Assembly: GCA_002491905.1 (NCBI GenBank)
Contig: DKWV01000043.1
Location: forward strand, 9,208-28,155
DNA length: 18,948 nucleotides
Direction: 5' to 3'
DNA from: Lachnospiraceae bacterium UBA7143
GTDB lineage: Bacteria > Bacillota > Clostridia > Lachnospirales > Lachnospiraceae
Shown: positions 14,677 through 18,948 of the stretch, piece by piece
Layout of the letters: each line of letters opens with the position of its first letter
Numbering within the stretch: position 1 is the first letter of the stretch
Made by a program: the position numbers and the translations under genes
The notes under the pieces: model-generated
Database searches by the model: none
The model's input: only the letters and a program-made list of their open reading frames with translations
What the model was told of the DNA's origin: nothing

Positions 14677-14705
14677 TGCACCTTTTGTTAGAATGAATTT
14701 ATGAT
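14677..14705 (+). promoter_or_regulatory. Activator-dependent promoter candidate for the arabinofuranosidase gene
   Basis: TATGAT (14700-14705) has no good -35: the 17-base position holds TGCACC (14677-14682). A weak -35 immediately downstream of an activator site is expected of AraC-type activation. A stronger match upstream, TTGACG (14591-14596) and TATATT (14614-14619) at 17 bases, would be blocked by a regulator bound at 14635-14663. Which one is used cannot be settled from sequence. Confidence 0.4.
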
Positions 14706-14766
14706 GATGAAATTGCACAAATAGCCAACGAATAAATCAATCAGGAAAGGAACAGGTACAGAAAAT

Positions 14767-16266
14767 ATGAAGAAGGCGCAGGTTATTATCGACAAAGACT
14801 ACATTGTAAGTGAGATTGATAAGAGGATCTACGGGTCTTTTATCGAGCATCTGGGGCGGGCGGTCTATGAGGGAATTTACCAGCCGGGAAGTCCTTTTGC
14901 GGATGAGCAGGGATTCCGTAAGGACACGCTGGAGCTGGTAAAGGAATGCCATGTGCCCATCGTGCGCTACCCGGGCGGAAACTTTGTGTCCGGCTACCGC
15001 TGGGAGGACGGCGTGGGACCGAAAGAGAACCGGCCCGCGCAGGTTGACCTCGCATGGGAGGTTGTGGAGTCCAACCAGTTCGGCCTCAATGAGTTTGCCG
15101 ACTGGTCGAAGAAAGCCGGAAGCGAAATTATGATGGCGGTCAATCTGGGAACCAGAGGGCTTCAGGAGGCAAAGGAACTGTTGGAATACTGTAACTTTAA
15201 GGGCGGCACCCTGATGAGCGACCTGCGCAGATCCCACGGCTACGAACAGCCCCACGGCATTAAAACATGGTGTCTCGGCAATGAAATGGACGGCCCGTGG
15301 CAGACCGGGCATAAAACCGCTGTGGAATACGCAAGAATCGCCCACGAAACCGGGAAAGCCATGAAAATCTTGGACCCCTCCATCGAACTGGTGGCATGCG
15401 GCAGCTCCAATTCCCATATGCCTACCTTCGGCGAGTGGGAAGCGACCGTGCTGGACGAGTGTTACGACACGGTTGACTACGTCTCCATGCATCAGTACTA
15501 TGGCAACCGCGACAATGATTCCGCGAACTTCCTTGCAAGCAGTGTGGACCTGGATCAGTTCATCTCGACGGTGGTTTCCATCTGCGACTATATCAAGGGC
15601 AGGCACCACGGCAAAAAGGACATCAACATCTCCCTCGATGAATGGAATGTGTGGTTCCATTCCGAGGAGGCGGACAAACAGCTTGAGAAATGGGTGCAGA
15701 AGCCCCATCAGCTCGAAGACGTGTATAATTTTGAGGACGCACTGTTAGTGGGAAGCATGCTGATTACGATTCTACGCCACGCGGACCGCGTGAAAATCGG
15801 CTGCCTTGCGCAGCTTGTAAATGTGATCGCGCCGATTATGACTTCCGATACGGGCGCCTGGAGGCAGACGATCTTCTATCCTTATATGCACGCGGCTACG
15901 CTTGGACAGGGAACCGTCTTAAACACGATCGTGAAATCCCCGGTGTATGAGGCGAAGCAGTATGGCGAGGCGCCCTGTCTCGACTGTGTGGTTGTGGAGA
16001 ACCGGGAAAAGGAGGAGCTGGTTGTCTTCGCGGTAAACAAGGATCTGGACGAGGACATGGAAGTAACCCTGGATCTGCGCCAGTACACGGGCTGCCGGGT
16101 ACTGGAACACATCGTCATGCACAGTGAAGACCTGAAAGCGGTCAACACGGAAGAAAACCCGAATAATGTTGTTCCAACGGCAGACGGAAATGCCAAAGTG
16201 GAAGACGGAACGCTGCAGGCTGTCCTTATGAAAAAGAGCTGGAACGTAATCCGTCTTTCCAAATGA
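14767..16266 (+). CDS. abfA: GH51 alpha-L-arabinofuranosidase, intracellular
   Basis: A 499-residue glycoside hydrolase family 51 enzyme that removes terminal alpha-L-arabinofuranosyl groups from arabinoxylan and arabinan oligosaccharides. The barrel contains IYGSFIEHLGRAVYEGIY (about 21-38), VRYPGGNFVSGYRWEDGVGP (66-85), the acid/base Glu173 in WCLGNEMDGPWQ, the YVSMHQYYGN strand (238-247) and nucleophile Glu292 in ISLDEWNVWF. These catalytic positions match those of characterised GH51 enzymes, and the C-terminal beta domain is present. Length is typical and there is no signal peptide, so it acts on imported oligosaccharides. The upstream GGAAAGGA lies about 16 bases from the ATG, so translation initiation may be modest. 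It is divergent from an AraC-type regulator that probably controls it. Confidence 0.95.
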   Translation: MKKAQVIIDKDYIVSEIDKRIYGSFIEHLGRAVYEGIYQPGSPFADEQGFRKDTLELVKECHVPIVRYPGGNFVSGYRWEDGVGPKENRPAQVDLAWEVVESNQFGLNEFADWSKKAGSEIMMAVNLGTRGLQEAKELLEYCNFKGGTLMSDLRRSHGYEQPHGIKTWCLGNEMDGPWQTGHKTAVEYARIAHETGKAMKILDPSIELVACGSSNSHMPTFGEWEATVLDECYDTVDYVSMHQYYGNRDNDSANFLASSVDLDQFISTVVSICDYIKGRHHGKKDINISLDEWNVWFHSEEADKQLEKWVQKPHQLEDVYNFEDALLVGSMLITILRHADRVKIGCLAQLVNVIAPIMTSDTGAWRQTIFYPYMHAATLGQGTVLNTIVKSPVYEAKQYGEAPCLDCVVVENREKEELVVFAVNKDLDEDMEVTLDLRQYTGCRVLEHIVMHSEDLKAVNTEENPNNVVPTADGNAKVEDGTLQAVLMKKSWNVIRLSK

Positions 16267-16424
16267 CGTGCTTCCCGTTCATAATTTGTTCATATTTAAT
16301 TTTAAAAAACTTCATTTTAGAATCACGATTTAGACATTTCTGCCCCGTATACTAAAACCATAAGATACAACACAGCAAGCTGATAACAAAGTTAGCTGAT
16401 TAATTTAAAACTTTTTCATAATAA

Positions 16425-16460
16425 ATGCCAAGTAGGGGAGACCTTACTTGGCATCCTCCC
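16425..16460. ncRNA. Strong hairpin with pseudoknot potential between the GH51 and AGCS genes
   Basis: ATGCCAAGTA (16425-16434) pairs perfectly with TACTTGGCAT (16445-16454) around a 10-base loop. The loop bases GGGAG (16436-16440) can pair with CTCCC (16456-16460) just downstream, an H-type pseudoknot. There is no clean T-tract, so it is a poor Rho-independent terminator on the plus strand. Otherwise the 16267-16503 gap is AT-rich and without a gene I can support. Confidence 0.35.
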
Positions 16461-16503
16461 TTTTCTGGGGAAATTTCCTGTTATCCATGTATACAATTAC
16501 CTC

Positions 16504-16532
16504 TTGTCAGATATTTTGTCTTATGGTATACT
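16504..16532 (+). promoter_or_regulatory. Sigma-A promoter of the AGCS symporter gene with overlapping operator-like repeat
   Basis: TTGTCA (16504-16509) and TATACT (16527-16532) are 17 bases apart, a strong sigma-A match. An inverted repeat GGTAT (16525-16529)/ATACC (16536-16540) overlaps the -10 and start region, a position suited to a repressor. The predicted start is near 16539, giving a leader of about 125 bases. Confidence 0.75.
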
Positions 16533-16538
16533 TGAATA

Positions 16539-16635
16539 CCGTAAGCACCTTTTCAGTTTTACAACGAGAATAAACTTCTCAATAACTGTCGACGTAGACA
16601 TCTATACAGGAATGTCTGCGCTTTTTTGCTTACGG
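16539..16635 (+). promoter_or_regulatory. Structured 5' leader with internal terminator (candidate attenuator)
   Basis: CCGTAAGCA (16539-16547) can pair perfectly with TGCTTACGG (16627-16635), enclosing the leader. Inside, CAGTT (about 16554-16558) pairs with AACTG (about 16584-16588) around a GAGAA/TTCTC hairpin (16566-16580). A 9-base stem follows, CGTAGACAT (16593-16601) with ATGTCTGCG (16612-16620, one G-U), and then TTTTTT (16622-16627), a textbook terminator. The last U of that tract also belongs to the outer stem. This suggests transcription attenuation of the symporter gene. It does not match the riboswitch classes I can recall, including glycine and T-box. Confidence 0.55.
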
Positions 16636-16665
16636 ATAAGAGACTGCGTGAGGAGGAAATGTATT

Positions 16666-18159
16666 ATGGTAGAAATGATTACGAATGTGAACAGCGCCGT
16701 AAACAGCTTCGTCTGGGGTGTTCCCATGCTGGTGCTGCTCGTAGGTACGGGTATTCTGATGACTGCCCTCACCAAATTTTTCCAGTTGTCCCATATCGGG
16801 CACTGGTTTAAAAACACCATCGGCGGTATTTTTCACGACGAACACATTACGAAACATACGGAGAAGGAGGACCAGTCCATATCCCAGTTCCAGTCCCTGT
16901 GTACGGCTCTTGCCGCTACCATCGGTACCGGTAATATCGTCGGCGTAGCCAGCGCGCTGATTGCCGGCGGCCCCGGCGCCATCTTCTGGATGTGGGTTGT
17001 GGCCTTCTTCGGCATGATGACCAACTATTCCGAGAATGTGCTCGGCATCTACTACCGCCGCAAGAACGAACGGGACGAATGGTGCGGCGGCGCGATGTAC
17101 TACTTAAAGGACGGGCTTGGCTCCTACAAGGGCTTCAAGCAGATCGGCGCGGTTCTGGCTGTCCTGTTCTCCATCTTCTGCGTCATGGCGTCCTTCGGCA
17201 TCGGCAATATGAGCCAGATTAACTCTATCTCCGGCAACATGAAATCCGCTTTCGGCATCCCGCCCTATGTGACCGGCATCGTGCTTCTGGTTATTGCGGG
17301 GCTTGTCATCGTGGGCGGTTTAAAGCGTATTGCATCTGTCACTGAAAAGCTGGTGCCCTTTATGGCTATCATCTATGTGGTGGGTGCCCTGGTTGTCTTC
17401 CTCATGAATATCGATCAGTGCGGAGCGATCTTCTCCGCCATCTTTAAGGGCGCATTCGGCCTGCGCGCAGTGGGCGGCGGCATCGTCGGTTCCGGCGTAA
17501 AGATGGCGCTTACCTGGGGTATGAAGCGCGGCGTATTCTCCAATGAGGCAGGCCTCGGTTCCTCCGTTATGGTACACTCCAGCTCCAACGTCAAGGAGCC
17601 TGTGCGTCAGGGCATGTGGGGCATCTTTGAAGTATTTGCGGACACGATGATCGTCTGCACGCTGACCGCTTTCGTAGTGCTCTCCTCCGGTCTGGTTGAT
17701 CTGGAGACCGGTGCGGTGTTAAGCACCTCAGAAGGCTCTGCTCTGGTGGGAGAAGCCTTCGCCACCAAATTCGGAAGCGTAGGCCCTATGTTTATCGCTA
17801 TCGCAATCCTGCTGTTCGCATTCTCCACGGTGCTCGGCTGGAGCCACTACGGTTCCAAGGCATGGGAGTATCTGTTCGGCACGAAATCCATGATCGCCTA
17901 TAAGATCGTGTTTGTTCTGATGATCTATGTGGGCGCAACCATGAATCTTGGGCTGGCATGGGATCTCTCCGATACCTTCAACGGACTGATGGCGATCCCG
18001 AACCTGATCGGCGTCTTAAGCCTGTCGCCCATTGTTATGAAGATCACAGGAAACTATGTGGCAAGGATTCTGAAAAAAGAGGATGTGAAGCCGATGCTCT
18101 CCGCCTTCCCTGATATTGAAGATACCCATGCGGAAGAGTTGAAAGAGATGTATAAATAG
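16666..18159 (+). CDS. Sodium:alanine/glycine symporter, AGCS family
   Basis: A 497-residue inner-membrane transporter of the amino acid carrier (AGCS/AlsT) family, which takes up alanine or glycine with sodium. Family landmarks include ALAATIGTGNIVGVA (81-95), GGPGAIFWMWVVAFFGMMTNYSENVLG (101-127), WGMKRGVFSNEAGLGSS and GWSHYGSKAWEYLFG near the C-terminus, with about 11 hydrophobic segments. The ATG at 16666 follows AGGAGG at 9 bases; longer in-frame extensions back to 16504 would run through the promoter and terminator leader. It is transcribed alone, with a strong promoter, a leader terminator and its own downstream terminator. Substrate preference between alanine and glycine cannot be read from sequence. 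Confidence 0.95.
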   Translation: MVEMITNVNSAVNSFVWGVPMLVLLVGTGILMTALTKFFQLSHIGHWFKNTIGGIFHDEHITKHTEKEDQSISQFQSLCTALAATIGTGNIVGVASALIAGGPGAIFWMWVVAFFGMMTNYSENVLGIYYRRKNERDEWCGGAMYYLKDGLGSYKGFKQIGAVLAVLFSIFCVMASFGIGNMSQINSISGNMKSAFGIPPYVTGIVLLVIAGLVIVGGLKRIASVTEKLVPFMAIIYVVGALVVFLMNIDQCGAIFSAIFKGAFGLRAVGGGIVGSGVKMALTWGMKRGVFSNEAGLGSSVMVHSSSNVKEPVRQGMWGIFEVFADTMIVCTLTAFVVLSSGLVDLETGAVLSTSEGSALVGEAFATKFGSVGPMFIAIAILLFAFSTVLGWSHYGSKAWEYLFGTKSMIAYKIVFVLMIYVGATMNLGLAWDLSDTFNGLMAIPNLIGVLSLSPIVMKITGNYVARILKKEDVKPMLSAFPDIEDTHAEELKEMYK

Positions 18160-18169
18160 GAAGATAGAA

Positions 18170-18209
18170 ACCCCGGCACGCTGTCATAGCCATGCCGGGG
18201 TATTTTTAT
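18170..18209 (+). terminator. Rho-independent terminator after the symporter gene
   Basis: ACCCCGGCA (18170-18178) pairs with TGCCGGGGT (18193-18201), a 9-base GC-rich stem with a 14-base loop, followed by ATTTTTATAT. It lies 10 bases past the symporter stop. On the minus strand the T-tract is weaker, but it could also help end the convergent aldolase transcript. Confidence 0.9.
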
Positions 18210-18258
18210 ATCTTACTTTCAGTTCTTAAGGATGCTTTCCGCATCCGGCTTATGCGAT

Positions 18259-18948
18259 TTACGCCTTGCCGTCGGAACCGAGCACGTTCTTGATCTTGTG
18301 CGCTACCATATCCTTCACAGCCTGTCTCGCGGGCTTCAGATACTGGCGGGGATCAAAATGATCGGGATGCTCCGCAAAGTACTTACGGATGTTACCTGTC
18401 ATAGCCAGACGGATATCGGAGTCGATATTGATCTTACATACGGCAAGCTCTGCTGCCTTACGAAGCTGCTCCTCCGGGATACCTACTGCATCGGGCATGT
18501 TTCCGCCGTACTGGTTCACCATCTTTACGAACTCCTGCGGAACGGAAGAAGAACCGTGAAGCACGATCGGGAAACCGGGCAGTCTCTTGATGCACTCCTC
18601 CAGTACGTCGAAACGAAGCGGAGGGGGAACCAGAATGCCGTCAGCATTTCTTGTGCACTGCGCAGCCGTAAACTTATATGCGCCGTGGGAAGTACCGATC
18701 GCGATAGCGAGGGAGTCACAGCCTGTCTTATCTACGAACTCCTCAACCTCCTCGGGACGGGTATAGGACTCTTTACCTGCCTCTACGGACAACCTCATCC
18801 TCAACGCCTGCCAGAGTTCCCAGCTCAGCCTCAACCACTACGCCGTTCGTCATGTGCGTACTCAACGACCTGCTTGGTCAATGCGATATTATCCTCGAAA
18901 GGACTTGGAGGAAGCATCGATCATAACGGAGGTAAATCCGCCGTCGAT
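18259..18948 (-). CDS. fba: Class II fructose-1,6-bisphosphate aldolase, 3' part, with three apparent frameshifts
   Basis: Zn-dependent aldolase of glycolysis and gluconeogenesis, cut by the window end. The intact C-terminal frame (18259 to about 18789) shows TGCDSLAIAIGTSHGAYKF and PIVLHGSSSVP, carrying metal-ligand His residues, and the NIDSDIR motif of the family. Further upstream the protein continues as IDGGFTSVMIDASSKSF, then DNIALTKQVVEYAHD, then GVVVEAELGTLAGVEDEV, but in three different frames. Single extra bases near 18897, 18847 and 18790-18793 explain all shifts. Three insertions within 110 bases in an otherwise perfectly conserved essential gene suggest sequencing or assembly error more than a true pseudogene. 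The stop is the TAA at 18259-18261. Confidence 0.88.

Noticed and set aside
14737..15708. Long minus-strand frame opposite the GH51 gene
   Set aside because: The plus strand encodes a complete GH51 enzyme with both catalytic glutamates; the opposite frame is a composition artefact.
16539..16665. Glycine riboswitch or T-box upstream of the AGCS gene
   Set aside because: Glycine-aptamer core sequences and the T-box TGGNACCGCG motif are absent; the leader was described only as an unassigned attenuator.
16504..16665. N-terminal extension of the AGCS symporter
   Set aside because: The open frame continues upstream but passes through the promoter and leader terminator, and the consensus ribosome-binding site is at 16651, just before the ATG at 16666.
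1..18948. tRNA or rRNA genes
   Set aside because: No cloverleaf-like arrangement or rRNA core sequence was recognised on either strand by eye.

Overview
The window looks like a chromosome segment of a gut Lachnospiraceae-type Firmicute (Clostridium cluster XIVa relatives). This is inferred from gene content, from strong AGGAGG ribosome-binding sites, from Tn1549/pCF10-like conjugation genes, and from the set of AraC regulator, GH51 arabinofuranosidase, AGCS symporter and class II aldolase. No species can be named from the sequence alone.

Region 1 (1 to about 6500, all genes on the minus strand) is the end of an integrative and conjugative element. Read in the direction of transcription it runs: a leader with alternative hairpins, a DUF6075-like gene, a small DUF3970-like gene, parA, parB, repA (RepA_N family), a two-gene AT-rich cargo module, pcfB-like (DUF3801), and a virD4/pcfC-type coupling protein gene cut by the window start. 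repA carries six to seven 23-bp palindromic tandem repeats beside an AT-rich tract inside its own coding sequence, which looks like an embedded replication origin. The cargo module (a soluble protein of unknown family plus a two-helix membrane protein) has its own promoter and terminator and sits between two copies of a TGGACA-N3-TGTCCA dyad. It is the best candidate here for an undescribed system. The element ends near 6447-6501 in a cyclophilin-type peptidyl-prolyl isomerase gene, of which only the 3' part remains.

Region 2 (6.7-14.5 kb) is rich in signalling genes. It has an AgrC/AgrA-like pair (histidine kinase plus LytTR regulator, minus strand). Next come genes on alternating strands: an OmpR-type response regulator (+), a large repeat-containing surface protein (-), a multi-membrane-pass histidine kinase with a jelly-roll-like ectodomain (+) and an AraC regulator (-). 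The regulator and kinase look like one two-component system split by an opposing surface-protein gene, with overlapping convergent 3' ends and overlapping divergent transcripts.

Region 3 (14.5-18.9 kb) is metabolic. The AraC gene is divergent from an intracellular GH51 alpha-L-arabinofuranosidase, and the shared intergenic region holds 21-bp-spaced direct repeats suited to AraC binding. A sodium:alanine/glycine symporter follows, with a strong promoter and a structured leader containing a terminator (a probable attenuator). Last is a convergent class II fructose-bisphosphate aldolase gene, whose upstream part in this window contains three single-base insertions.
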